From Syncephalis plumigaleata (lineage: Eukaryota > Zoopagomycota > Zoopagomycetes > Zoopagales > Piptocephalidaceae): a stretch of 64,000 bases of DNA. The notes under the pieces were generated by a model. The model was not told the origin of the DNA, did no database searches, and saw only the letters and a list, made by a program, of their open reading frames with translations. The stretch's first letter is position 1, and every line of letters starts with the position of its first letter. The DNA lies in assembly GCA_025201365.1 (NCBI GenBank), contig JAIXMF010000016.1, forward strand, positions 372,001-436,000, in the 5' to 3' direction. A program made the position numbers and the translations under genes. Positions 39,985 through 50,259 of this stretch are shown here, piece by piece.

Positions 39985-42900
39985 TGAGGGTGTGTACCAC
40001 TGAGGCCACACACGCCCTACCTGCTGATAAGTCCTCGCTCGCCTTCGCTATTAACCAACCACAACAGCCACAGGTCATGTTGATAACAGGCACCATCGGT
40101 GGAACCATGTCAGACATGCTCGTAGACACTGGAGCGCAATGTACCGTGATCACCAAGGATCTTTGTCGACGCCTTGGATTAAAGCTATCTCGACACACTG
40201 CGACTCAAGTGAAGTTAGCGAATGGCAAATCCATTCAGACTCGTGGCCACGTTACGTTACCAGTCGCCGTGGCAGGAGTGTGCGCTATTATTAATGTTAC
40301 TGTGTTAGACTTAGCTCCTTACCCTGTTTTGTTAGGTATGGATTGGCTAGGTCATCCGTCTATTCGTGCCAATGTCAATTGTTTTGATGGTACCATTAAT
40401 GTAGCAAATCGAACTGTAAATACTACTGTTATTACTGATCTAGTCAGAATTAATTCTTTACGCGTACAATATATTTCCCCTACGGAACCTTGGCCGTCAG
40501 TACTCGCTAATGTAGGAGTAGGTGAGGCAGTTCCACGCAGTATTTCCCCTGTTAGTGTGCCCGATCAGCCATTAACTTCCCTCATGAAAGCACGATATGA
40601 CGAGAAGATGAATACCTTACTACATAAATACCAACGTGTGTTTGCCGTTGATCCTAAACGGCCTGGTGCTTCTGTTAAGACTTGTCATCGTATTCATACT
40701 GATGATTGTCCGCCTATCAATGCTCCTCCCTATCGCTCCTCTTTTAAACAGCGTGACAAGGTGTCTAAAGAAGTACAAGAAATGTTAGCCAATGGTATCA
40801 TAGAGCCATCTCATAGTCCTTGGGCTTCACCCGTCGTCCTTGTTGGCAAGAAAGACGGAGGTGAACGCTTCTGTGTCGATTATCGTAGATTGAATGCAAT
40901 TACAAAGAAAGACGCTTACCCACTTCCTCGTATCGACGATGCATTGGATGCGCTTGCTGGTGCAACCTGGTTCAGTACACTTGATCTTGCTGCCGGTTAT
41001 TGGCAAGTCCCGATGTCTGAGTCCGATAGAGAGAAGACTGCCTTCATTACCGCCGACGGCCTGTACCAGTTTCGTGTTATGCCTTTCGGTTTGTGTAATG
41101 CCCCAGCTACTTTCCAACGTATGATGGATGAAGTTTTAGCTGGTTTGAAATGGAGAACTTGTCTCGTGTATCTAGACGACATTATCGTTTTTGGTCGTAC
41201 TTACGAAGATATGTTAAGCCGCCTAGAAGAAGTCTTTTTACGTCTTGATGCCGCTGGCTTACGTCTGAAACGTTCTAAGTGCCATTTCTCTCAACAAGAA
41301 ATCGCTTATTAGGACATACTGTTAGTTCTCGAGGTCTTTTACCCGATCCAAGTAAAGTGGAAGCCGTACACAAGTTTCCGCAACCTACCGATGTTCGTGG
41401 TGTACGTAGTTTCCTTGGTTTAGCTTCTTACTATCGTCGTTTTATACCTCAATTTGCAACTATGTCTGCACCACTGCGACGACTAGTACAGAAAGATATT
41501 CAATTCGAGTGGTCAACAGAACAACAAAAAGCCTTTGATACGCTTCGTCATATACTTACTAGTGACACAGTGCTTGCTTTTCCACAATTCGATCGTCCAT
41601 TCCGTATCGAAACTGATGCCTCGTCAGTTGGATTAGGTGCTGTACTCACGCAAGAGTATGACGATGGCTGGCGACCTGTTGCTTATGCAAGCCGTGCTCT
41701 CTCTAAAGCTGAAAGTAATTACTCAGCTACTGAAGCCGAATGTCTCGCTGTTATTTGGGCTTTGGAGAAGTTTCGTCCTTACATATATGGTTGCCCGTTT
41801 ACTGTTGTTACTGATCATTCTGCGTTGCGCTGGTTAATGACTCGTCCCAAACTCATTGGCCGCTTAGGTCGATGGACGTTAAAGTTACAAGAATGCCAAC
41901 CGACGATTGAATACAGAAAAGGATCTGCTAACGCTAATGCTGACGCTCTTTCACGCGATCCTCTTCCATGGAACGATTTCGTTAAACAAGCAAACACTGG
42001 TGACTTCTCTCTCTCTAACGATCCGCCGGATACGACTACTTCGAACACTGATAATCAGTACGATGAACCTTTTATTTTAACAGCAACAACCACTAACAAC
42101 ATTACTGACCCTGAAGAGAGTTTGGCCGACTCGATTCCTATCTTACCCACCTCTGAAGAATGGTGTTCTGCTCAACGTGACGACGTTGAATTCGAATCCG
42201 TTTACGCATACCTCAGTCGTGGTAATGACAGTTTCAGTGATGAAGTTGCTCAAGCAATGCGATGCAAGGTTCGTCGACGCGCACGTAGTTATCGTATTCG
42301 CGATGGTAAACTGCTACGACTCAAAGGTGATCAACTGTTAGATGTTGTTCCCGCTTGCTATAGGCAAATTGTGTTGTATCATAATCATGATGCACCTACT
42401 GCTGGTCATGCAGGTGTTCATAATACTTACTGTCGAATTAGAGAAGGTTATTGGTGGCCGTCGTTATATCAGGATACCTATGACTATGTTATGTCATGCA
42501 CTCAGTGTAGTCATTTACGTCCTCCTATTCAACGTACTGGTTTATTGCAATCGATACCTACACCCGCACAACCTTTCGATTTGATTGCTATTGATTTAGT
42601 TGGTCCTTTCGAGCGAACCACTAAAGGTAATAGTTATATTGCTGTCTGTGCCGACTACACTACTCGCTGGATAGAAGCTGCCGCTATTCCTGATCCTTCA
42701 GCTCCTACCACTGTGCAATTCTTATTAGACCATATAGTCGCAAGACACGGTGTTCCTCAAGCTCTTCTTACCGACCGCGGTACTAATTTTACATCTGACT
42801 TAACTGTTGGCGTCTCCAAAGCCCTCGGAATTAAGCAAAGATTTGCTTCCGTCCGACGTCCTCAGACTGATGGCTTAGTAGAGCGATTTAACAAAACTTT

Positions 42901-43447
42901 AGCTAGTATGTTGGCTAAATATGTTAATGAAGAAGGTACTGATTGGGATGTCCATCTACCACTTCTAATGTTCGCTTACCGCTCAACAATTCAATCCTCT
43001 ACTGGTCATACGCCATTCAAGTTATTATATGGACGAGAGGCACGACAACCTTTGGATGTTGCCGTTAAAGGAATTGACCCTACACAAATTCGTCATGCTC
43101 AGAAACGTGAAGACTATAGCGATCACGTGGAAGAATTACAATGGCGACTAGAAGATGTAAGAGAAAGAGCTCGTGTCATGATTGATGCAGCACAGAAACG
43201 ACAGTCGACACGTTATAACAGAAATCGGAAGGGTGTCAACTATGAAGAAGGTGACCTTGTCAGGATCGAAAATCTATCTCCACGCGGTTCTAAACTGAAT
43301 CGTTTACGAACTAGAATGCTTGGACCATTCAAGGTAATTAAACAAACAGGACCCGTCAATTACAAAGTCAAGCATGTTGTTACCGGTGAAGAACTTCCGG
43401 TACACGCCGACCGTATGCAGAAAGTTATTACTCGCCAAGAAGTGTAA
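39984..43447 (+). CDS. Pol region of the second Ty3/gypsy element (about one break)
   Basis: The domains in order are: protease (MLVDTGAQCTVI), reverse transcriptase (FCVDYRRLNAI, VYLDDIIVFG), RNase H (RIETDASSVGLGAVL, VVTDHSALRWL), the integrase zinc finger (HNHDAPTAGHAG...CTQCSHLRP), the integrase core (IDLVGPFER, LTDRGTNFTSD, VERFNKTLASML) and a GPF/Y module (RMLGPFKVIKQTG). The region is given as one span; it carries about one break. Confidence 0.88.
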
Positions 43448-43502
43448 GACAGTGATTAGTGTCTGACATATCAGATGGATAATCATACACTGGAGGGAGT
43501 GA

Positions 43503-43861
43503 TGTGATGATGTGAGATGTACCCATCATAATTATGTCACCTGAGTCGCCTACTCTGTCCCACCTAAGTGTTTATGCATAACATATCTTACCTTCTTGCA
43601 GCTATAAAAAGAGTTACTGCAGAGCTCTAGTTGTAGCAGAATAATAGCCCTGATCCTACTTTTCCTCTTTTCTATTTTCCTGATTCCTTCAGTTATATTC
43701 GTTCTAAAAACTCATAAAATAAAGATACTTTCCCCTCTTATTTCTTAACATTTATTACATTTGTGGATATAGAACTGTTGGGCCTAAGTGATCCACTGAA
43801 TCCCACGGTTACGGGTTGACCTCGTCAACACAATTTTACACGAACTCAGTAGTTCGCCACA
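43503..43861 (+). repeat. 3' LTR of the second Ty3/gypsy element
   Basis: 359 bp, which I read as identical to the 5' LTR. A purine-rich GGAGGGAGTGA precedes it. Confidence 0.92.
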
Positions 43862-44066
43862 CCAATGATTAATATGTTTCAGTAATAATCATTGGTGTTT
43901 TATTAGAATCATTATCATCATCGTCCTTCTTGTTACATTTTTCATCATTTCTACGTGTATTCCACTTGTATCATTGTTTTGTATTTGGCTATTACGCAAC
44001 AACTAACCTAGTCCTGGCTTAACTTCTATTTCTACTATCGTGCCATCTCTTATTGCTGTGCACGCC

Positions 44067-45655
44067 ATGCCTAACGTGCCTAATCACAGCCTACGAGGTA
44101 TTTCTTGCCATTACAGTAGTGAATTCCTTAGCATTTGACTCTTATACGTACGTATAGCTAACCGTTGGCAGACACCGTCGCCAGATCACTCGTTCGAACA
44201 GGAGCAAACACATGCTTTTGCACCGCGTGTATCGCGTGCTTTCAACTACGATGACGAGGCTTTTCCAACTCGAGATGACCATGATGACCAATACTCGGAG
44301 GAGCCCTTACTGGAACAACTGGGCTATCCTCCACACGACGATATGGAGCATGGTGAGTAATAAGGAATGCCGCATACGCTTATGAATTCATACGCTTATG
44401 CTCTATTCGTTAGAAATGAACGTCTGCGCACGATACGGCCGACTATTGCGTATCTTCTTGCTTATTCTTCTAGTGGGTGGTGCAGTGATATTTTTTACTT
44501 TCAAGGTATCGTTATATAATTCTCTATATGATTATTACAACATTGTATTCATAGATACTCATGTATATATTGTATAGGAATCAAACGACCGTCTATTTAA
44601 CACATGTACAATGGCAGACGAACTGCATCCAGGTTCAGGCACATACACGCACGATACACGAAACATTAAAGGCATTGTTATTGAAGTTGACGGTGCTTCC
44701 GCGGTAAGTAATACTGGATAGATGTATGCGTGACATGTTAGTTTTTCTTCTTCTTCTTCTTCTTATATTGATGTATATATACATATATATGTTAAGGCAT
44801 CCTATGTGCGCATCCGATCAATCGGGAAGAATTCCAATGATACTACCATGACCATTAAAGCCAATGTGTTCGTGTCAAATCCGATGCTTGTCGAGCGTAC
44901 ACGCGTTCGTACAAGTCGAGATGGAAATATTTTCATGATGCATATCGATGTAAGTGGCGGATTCGACTATCATCAGCTAAGAAATCCACTGATAGACCAG
45001 GTTTTATTAGGTGCCGAAGCAATATCTATTCTACAAATGTGTGCGTACAGAGATCGAGCTGCTACTGCCACGAACATCACCCGCCTTGCATGTATTACGA
45101 CTTGAGCTCACCAATGGAGATGTTGTTACAGAAGCATCGGCAATTCACTCTAAAATAGAGAATTTCGATTTGTATGCGCAAAGTGCACGCGTCTCATTAA
45201 ATGTAAGGAGTACTATAATAATGATAATAATAATAATTGTCCTGCAATTACTTACTCGCTACTTGCTATTCTAGGCGCTTAATGCAACAGCAGCCGCTGT
45301 AGGTGTGCATCGCGGCTCACTCGATGCTACGGTATGGCAGCCTGAACTGGTGCACATGAATGTCGCGCAAGGTCCTGTAAATATAAGTATTCCCGCTTAC
45401 GGTGCGACACAGCCTACGGTACGTGCCGAGAGTACTGATGGCAAGGTGACAGTTCATATGGGATCGGGATTTTCTGGCTGGTTCATTGCCTCGGCCTATC
45501 GGGCGGTGGCAGCGGTACGCTCTTCTACGTATAATAGGATTAGCCTGCATACGACGGCCCAGCAATTGAAGACCGGATGGAGTGGAAGTTCTGCCGGTGA
45601 AGGACGCATTGAAGCCGATTCTATGATGGAGAGTGTTGGTATTTCTTTTGCTTAA
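44067..45655 (+). CDS. Type II membrane protein with adhesin-like beta-repeat (DUF4097-like) ectodomain
   Basis: Seven exons join cleanly: 44067-44097, 44158-44352, 44414-44505, 44578-44703, 44797-44949, 45053-45202 and 45275-45655. The N-terminal tail is acidic and cytosolic. The signal anchor LLRIFLLILLVGGAVIFF precedes a Cys-poor ectodomain with repeated short beta strands (VIEVDGASA, VLRLELTNGDV, VSLNALNATAAAVGVHRG, VHMGSGFSGWF). It ends GEGRIEADSMMESVGISFA. The use of the acceptor at 45051-45052 is chosen because it keeps HID-IELLLPRTSPALHVL in frame. The strand pattern resembles DUF4097/DUF4098 beta-helical proteins. The gene at 62.8-64 kb has a similar fold and ending. Confidence 0.65.
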
Positions 45656-45975
45656 GTGTTTTTAGATTTATTATTAATAAAGCTATGTTTGTTTCTCTTG
45701 AATATGGAATGATGAGTACGTTGACAATTGTGCGTACGCGTACGTGTATGCTAAATCGTACTAGATTTACTACCCTTTGTGTTGTATTATTGTGTGTTTT
45801 GTTTATACCACTAGTATTTGTTTATTGTGACTTTGTTTTTTTACTAATGAGAGAAGCATTCGAATTTTAAAAATAAGAATTTATTATACTCTAAAGGGTC
45901 AAGGCATTCTACCATTGCGCACCTCGACCATTTAGAGTTACGCAAGAGTGTAACTTATGCCGTGGCAACATTAGG
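45656..45975. other. Convergent 3' region
   Basis: A short AT-rich spacer with AATAAA just after the stop at 45655. It presumably holds the polyadenylation sites of both convergent genes. Confidence 0.5.
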
Positions 45976-47874
45976 TTAAGAGGACTCTTCAGGGCTACGC
46001 ATGCAGACACCTCGTAGGTCAGTTGGATTCAAGAACTTGCAGCTGAGACCGGGAAGGCAGTCGTTGTCGATACCTGGGTTACGGCCGCAGCGACCACCAG
46101 CATCAGAGAAGATTACCTTTGGTGAGGCGCAGACACCTTGCACGCTAACGCTGGGATTGTAGACGCAGTTGTAACCAGGAGCACAGGTTGGGCCGGCAAC
46201 TTCGCCCCAACCGCAACGTACCTGACCGATAGAGGCAGCTTGAACGGCATGTGGATAAGGCTTTGACTTTCTAGGCTGCGAGATGGCTGGCAAGTTTGGT
46301 ACGAATGGGCGTTCCAAATACTCTGGCTTCTTGTATTCCGGCTTGTACTCTGGCTTATAATACTCTGGCTTGTATTCTGGTTTGTATTCCGGCTTATACT
46401 CTGGCTTGTATTCTGGCTTATACTCTGGTTTGTACTCTGGCTTGTATTCCGGCTTGTAATGACCATGATCGTCATGACCGTGGTCGTCATGACCGTGATC
46501 ATCGTGGCCGTGATCGTGATGGTGTGGTTCCTCTGGCTTGTAGTAGACAACAGGTGGGAAGCCAGCTGGTGGAATGGAAGGAGGGAAGTGAGCAGGAGGG
46601 AATGCAGGAGGGAAGTGAGCCGGTGGGAAGGAAGGAGGGAAGTGAGCAGGAGGAGCTGGATACAAGTAGTGATACTCGGGTTTATACTCTCCCTTGTAGT
46701 CATCCTTGTGGCCCATACCATGTTCAGATTCATATGGCTTGTGGTGGATAACAGGAGGGAAGCCAGCTGGTGGAATAGCAGGAGGGAAGCCCATTGGCGG
46801 GAAGTGAGCGGGAGGGAAGCCGGCAGGAGGGAATGCAGGAGGGAAGTTTGCAGGAGGGAATGGATGATAGTAGGCTTCGTGTTTATCTTCGTGATGCTCG
46901 TACTCGTGCTCGTGTCCGTGCTCGTGACCATGATCGCGGCCATTATCGTGTCCGTTGTCGTGTCCGTGCTCATACTCATGCTCGTGTCCGTGCTCCGGCT
47001 CATGCTTGTAGTACTCTGGCTTATATTCTGGCTTGTATTCTGGCTTGTAGTACTCTGGTTTGTACTCTGGCTTATATTCCGGCTTGTACTCTGGTTTGTA
47101 TTCCGGCTTATACTCTGGCTTATACTCTGGCTTATATTCCGGCTTGTACTCAGGCTTATATTCCGGCTTGTACTCAGGCTTATACTCTGGTTTGTACTCA
47201 GGCTTATATTCCGGCTTGTACTCGGGCTTAAGCTCTGGTTTGAACTCTGGCTTAAGCTCTGGCTTCTCATGACCATGCTCGTGATGGTGTGGCTCCTCGA
47301 TATCATCTGGGCCGTAATGGTTGCCCTCAGGTAGCTGGTAGAGTGGCTGAGGTGGGGATGACTTTGCATACGTTGGTGGGGGAGCTGGCTTAACGTAATT
47401 TGGTGGAGTGACTGGTTTAACATAGGTTGGTGGGATCACAGGCTTAACATAGGTTGGCGGGATCACAGGCTTGACGTAAGTTGGCGGGATCACGGGCTTG
47501 GCAGTAGTTGGGATAGTCACAGGCTTAGCATTAGTTTGTGGTGGAGTGTGGTTGTAGTTTGGCTTATTGGTGGCCACTTTCATGAAATGAGCCTGCTGCG
47601 CGTCCTCGGCCATGTCGACGTCATCGGCGGATTCCTCGCTGACGGCATCGGCTGCTGGTTGCTCTACTGGCTTCAGAGTCTTTGGCTCAACGGCCTCGTT
47701 CTCGCTGGCCTCGCTAGCTTTACCTGCGCCTTGGGTAGGCACGCTAGGAATCACGGTGGATGAGGCGGCTTCGACATCGGTGGCGCCGGTGGCAGCAGCG
47801 CTAGTGAGGGCGGCAGCAGACATGAGCAAAAGCATTGCGGCAATAATGCCTTGCTTGGCGAATTTTCGTCCCAT
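45976..47874 (-). CDS. Secreted KPEY-repeat, His-rich protein with two CBM1-like Cys modules
   Basis: A 632-residue protein in one uninterrupted frame, with a signal peptide (GIIAAMLLLMSAAALTSAA). It is built from simple repeats: PPTYVKPVI units, long arrays of the tetrapeptide KPEY in two blocks (about residues 205-280 and 490-540), a His-rich block (HEHGHEHEYEHGHDNGHD), and FPPA-type repeats. The C-terminus has two four-Cys modules, RCGWGEVAGPTCAPGYNC...GVC and RCGRNPGIDNDCLPGLSC...GVC. Their spacing and the GPTC.PGYNC.Y wording resemble fungal cellulose-binding (CBM1) knots. A wall or extracellular-matrix role is inferred. The His block could bind metal, and the Tyr-rich repeats could cross-link. 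The 12-base codon repeat opens all other frames, giving spurious antisense frames. Confidence 0.8.
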   Translation of the reverse strand: MGRKFAKQGIIAAMLLLMSAAALTSAAATGATDVEAASSTVIPSVPTQGAGKASEASENEAVEPKTLKPVEQPAADAVSEESADDVDMAEDAQQAHFMKVATNKPNYNHTPPQTNAKPVTIPTTAKPVIPPTYVKPVIPPTYVKPVIPPTYVKPVTPPNYVKPAPPPTYAKSSPPQPLYQLPEGNHYGPDDIEEPHHHEHGHEKPELKPEFKPELKPEYKPEYKPEYKPEYKPEYKPEYKPEYKPEYKPEYKPEYKPEYKPEYKPEYKPEYKPEYYKPEYKPEYKPEYYKHEPEHGHEHEYEHGHDNGHDNGRDHGHEHGHEHEYEHHEDKHEAYYHPFPPANFPPAFPPAGFPPAHFPPMGFPPAIPPAGFPPVIHHKPYESEHGMGHKDDYKGEYKPEYHYLYPAPPAHFPPSFPPAHFPPAFPPAHFPPSIPPAGFPPVVYYKPEEPHHHDHGHDDHGHDDHGHDDHGHYKPEYKPEYKPEYKPEYKPEYKPEYKPEYKPEYYKPEYKPEYKKPEYLERPFVPNLPAISQPRKSKPYPHAVQAASIGQVRCGWGEVAGPTCAPGYNCVYNPSVSVQGVCASPKVIFSDAGGRCGRNPGIDNDCLPGLSCKFLNPTDLRGVCMRSPEESS

Positions 47875-49506
47875 GTTGACGATAGGTATAAGGATTTACT
47901 GTTTATATGTTTTGTTAAAAAAGAGACTGCAAACGCACTGTTAAATTACGCGATTAAAGCAACGATTGAAACAAGTTATTTAGGACACGTACAATAGACA
48001 GATGTCCAGTGTAAAGGGTATAAGGGACAATGTAGTATGGTTAACTTGCGATGTCTAATATGCTCTTTATATATTATTGTAGTGCGAGTAGTTCGCTTGA
48101 CGTGCTTACTAGTGCACAGGCACTCATGGCTTCCGTCAAAGTGACCGGGATCCTTGGATGTTCCTTTGGTTGTGCACGTCCCCCTTACATGGTGAGTTCA
48201 ACGGGTGGCTTGGCCTATTACAGCGCGCGCTATCTCCTCAAGGGTCTCCTTTTTTGATGGCTTGCTGGTTTACCATGAAAACAACAACAATAGCAATAGC
48301 AACAATAACAGCAACAGTCAAACCCCTTGCATTAGATACTCATAAGGTAATGTCAATATGTATTCCTGAATTGTAGCGGCATGCCTCGGAAGTATAGTTG
48401 ATTGCAATCAACAACAAATTTGGATCAAGGACACTGTACTTGGATTATACTCGATAATAGTTAGCTTGGTGATTAACGCCGTAAATAAACAAGCGAGCAA
48501 GCAAGCGAGCAAGCAAGCAAGCAAGCAAGCAAACAAACGAAGAGCTAGACTTGTCTTCATATGGCAAAGCTCGTGCATCGCACTTGTATTGTCCCGCATT
48601 CTTAATGATTAGTTGTAAACTATAACTTGAAGAGGGATCTATTATTACAAACGCTAGGAGTATCCTTTTTTGTATATGGATACGGCCTCTCTCTCTCTCT
48701 CTTAGTTAAAAGGGGAGTATTGATCGCATTAATAATGATCAGTCCTTGCGTATGTTTATTGTATTTTACGTATGTAACTGCATGATAACACTAATTTACC
48801 ACTGCTTATCGGGTAATGCAGTTGAACGAGTAGTAATACAAGTAAAATGTTATTAAACATATTATAGTTACTAGACTGTTTACAATTCATCCATATCGCT
48901 ATCTCACTATTGGATATTGTTTTGGTCGTAGTATAATAATTGTTAAAATAAATAAAGTTTATCTGTATTTATATTTAATTTAGTATATGTTGACGTAGTT
49001 ATACTGTACGGCTAGTTGCTTGTATTCCTATTCTACTTCGATAAACTATTGTAGATGACCTTTATTGACATATTGATTCATGGCTATTGAACTGTTCTAC
49101 AATGAGGTTCAAGTCGAATGACAATTGATTGATTATGACATGTAGATGCTAAGCAAACAAGCAAGCACCATAATAATAATAATATACCACTTTACGCACC
49201 TACTTTATTGTTATTACTATTACTATGTTTATTGCGATTATTGTAACACAAAAATGCCACTCCAAACGAACAAACAGACAGACAAACAAACAAACGAATG
49301 AATGAATGAACAAACGAACAAAATCGTCCATTGATAATTATTAATGAAACGTATATGGGAAACCAAAAAGGATGACATTCTTCATTAAACACATCATCCG
49401 TATCACATAGCACAAGGGTCAACAACTGACGTCGTGGTCAATAGGCATCCCATTCATCTCACACTACATCTGGATGCCATGCTTGTCCAAGGATGGTTGT
49501 CATTGT
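47875..49506. other. Intergenic, with GCAA/CAAA-type tetranucleotide runs
   Basis: Promoter side of the KPEY gene, then AT-rich DNA. Tetranucleotide runs of GCAA/GCGA type lie at about 48.48-48.54 kb and CAAA/GAAT type at 49.26-49.32 kb. No convincing gene is seen; short frames at 48.05-48.38 kb lack splice or family support. Confidence 0.4.
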
Positions 49507-50259
49507 TTATGGATAGCCACCGTGATGATGGGCACCTAGATCCTTCTTGAATGGATCGACATAAGCACGATGGGCGAATGGATGCTGTGCAGCGCCGTAT
49601 GTTTCCTCTGTGCCGAATTGCAATTCCTCGAAGCGACGATTGCGACCCTTACGCGTCCAGCGGGAGTAAGCGGCCAGACCAGCACATAATGCCACCAGAC
49701 CACCGGCACAAATACCAACAATGGGCCAGACACCAAGGGTAGAGCCATCACTACTTCCCTGCTTCTTTCTAGTAACTTGATTAGCGGAACTTGAGTTTGC
49801 ATTGACGTCTTCGTTCTCTGCACCTTCGGCCGAACGAGCCGAAGAAGTAACTGTAACAGTTGCAGCGGGTGCCATCGATGTAATGACCTTTCCGCCTACT
49901 GCGGCACCTGGAATTGTCACGCCAATATTATTCTCTTTAGGTGATGGTGTACTCGATGATTTCTCGTTGGCACTAGCAGGGCTAGGTGCTGGACTGTTAC
50001 TACTACCACTGCTACCACTGCTACCAGCATCTCCACTGCCGGAACCTGCATTGGTGGAGTCGCCGCTTTTGGCGGATCCAGCGCTAGCATCATTCTTGCC
50101 GGTAGCTTTATCGCTGTTAGAAGTGGTGCTATCAGAACTTTTGCTACCACCACCAACGAAAGGAATATCCGTAGTTCCCTGAGCCTCGACATGTAGTGAT
50201 CCAATCACTACTAGCAATGCTACAGAGGCTAGAATAGCCAAATGTCTAGTGAAACGCAT
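49507..50259 (-). CDS. Ser/Gly-rich type I membrane protein (mucin-like wall sensor type)
   Basis: The ATG at 50257-50259 starts a signal peptide (RFTRHLAILASVALLVVIGS). A Ser/Thr/Asn/Gly/Asp-rich stalk of about 150 residues follows, then one transmembrane helix (WPIVGICAGGLVALCAGLAAY) and a cytosolic tail beginning SRWTRKGRNRR and ending AHHHGGYP. The open frame upstream has no ATG. Instead a 72-bp 5'-UTR intron (50261-50332, GTAAAC...CTTACAG) ends one base before the start. The layout resembles fungal wall-stress sensors and mucins, but no Cys-rich head domain is present. Function is inferred only from architecture. Confidence 0.75.
   Translation of the reverse strand: MRFTRHLAILASVALLVVIGSLHVEAQGTTDIPFVGGGSKSSDSTTSNSDKATGKNDASAGSAKSGDSTNAGSGSGDAGSSGSSGSSNSPAPSPASANEKSSSTPSPKENNIGVTIPGAAVGGKVITSMAPAATVTVTSSARSAEGAENEDVNANSSSANQVTRKKQGSSDGSTLGVWPIVGICAGGLVALCAGLAAYSRWTRKGRNRRFEELQFGTEETYGAAQHPFAHRAYVDPFKKDLGAHHHGGYP

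Larger units (their letters stand above)
38208..43861 (+). mobile_element. Second Ty3/gypsy LTR retrotransposon
   Basis: The element has two 359-bp LTRs that I read as identical and a 5-bp target duplication CCAAT (38203-38207 and 43862-43866). It contains gag (38782-39984) and pol (39984-43447), with protease, RT, RNase H and integrase in Ty3/gypsy order and no dUTPase. Its protein differs widely from the first element, so it is another lineage. pol appears to carry about one break. The identical LTRs indicate a very recent insertion. Confidence 0.92.

Noticed and set aside
46113-47423. Long open frames on both strands overlapping the KPEY-repeat gene (up to 436 codons)
   Set aside because: The 12-base codon repeat has no stop in several frames. 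The peptides are Ser/Thr/Gln or Leu/Val arrays without signal peptide logic, while the chosen frame has a signal peptide and Cys modules.
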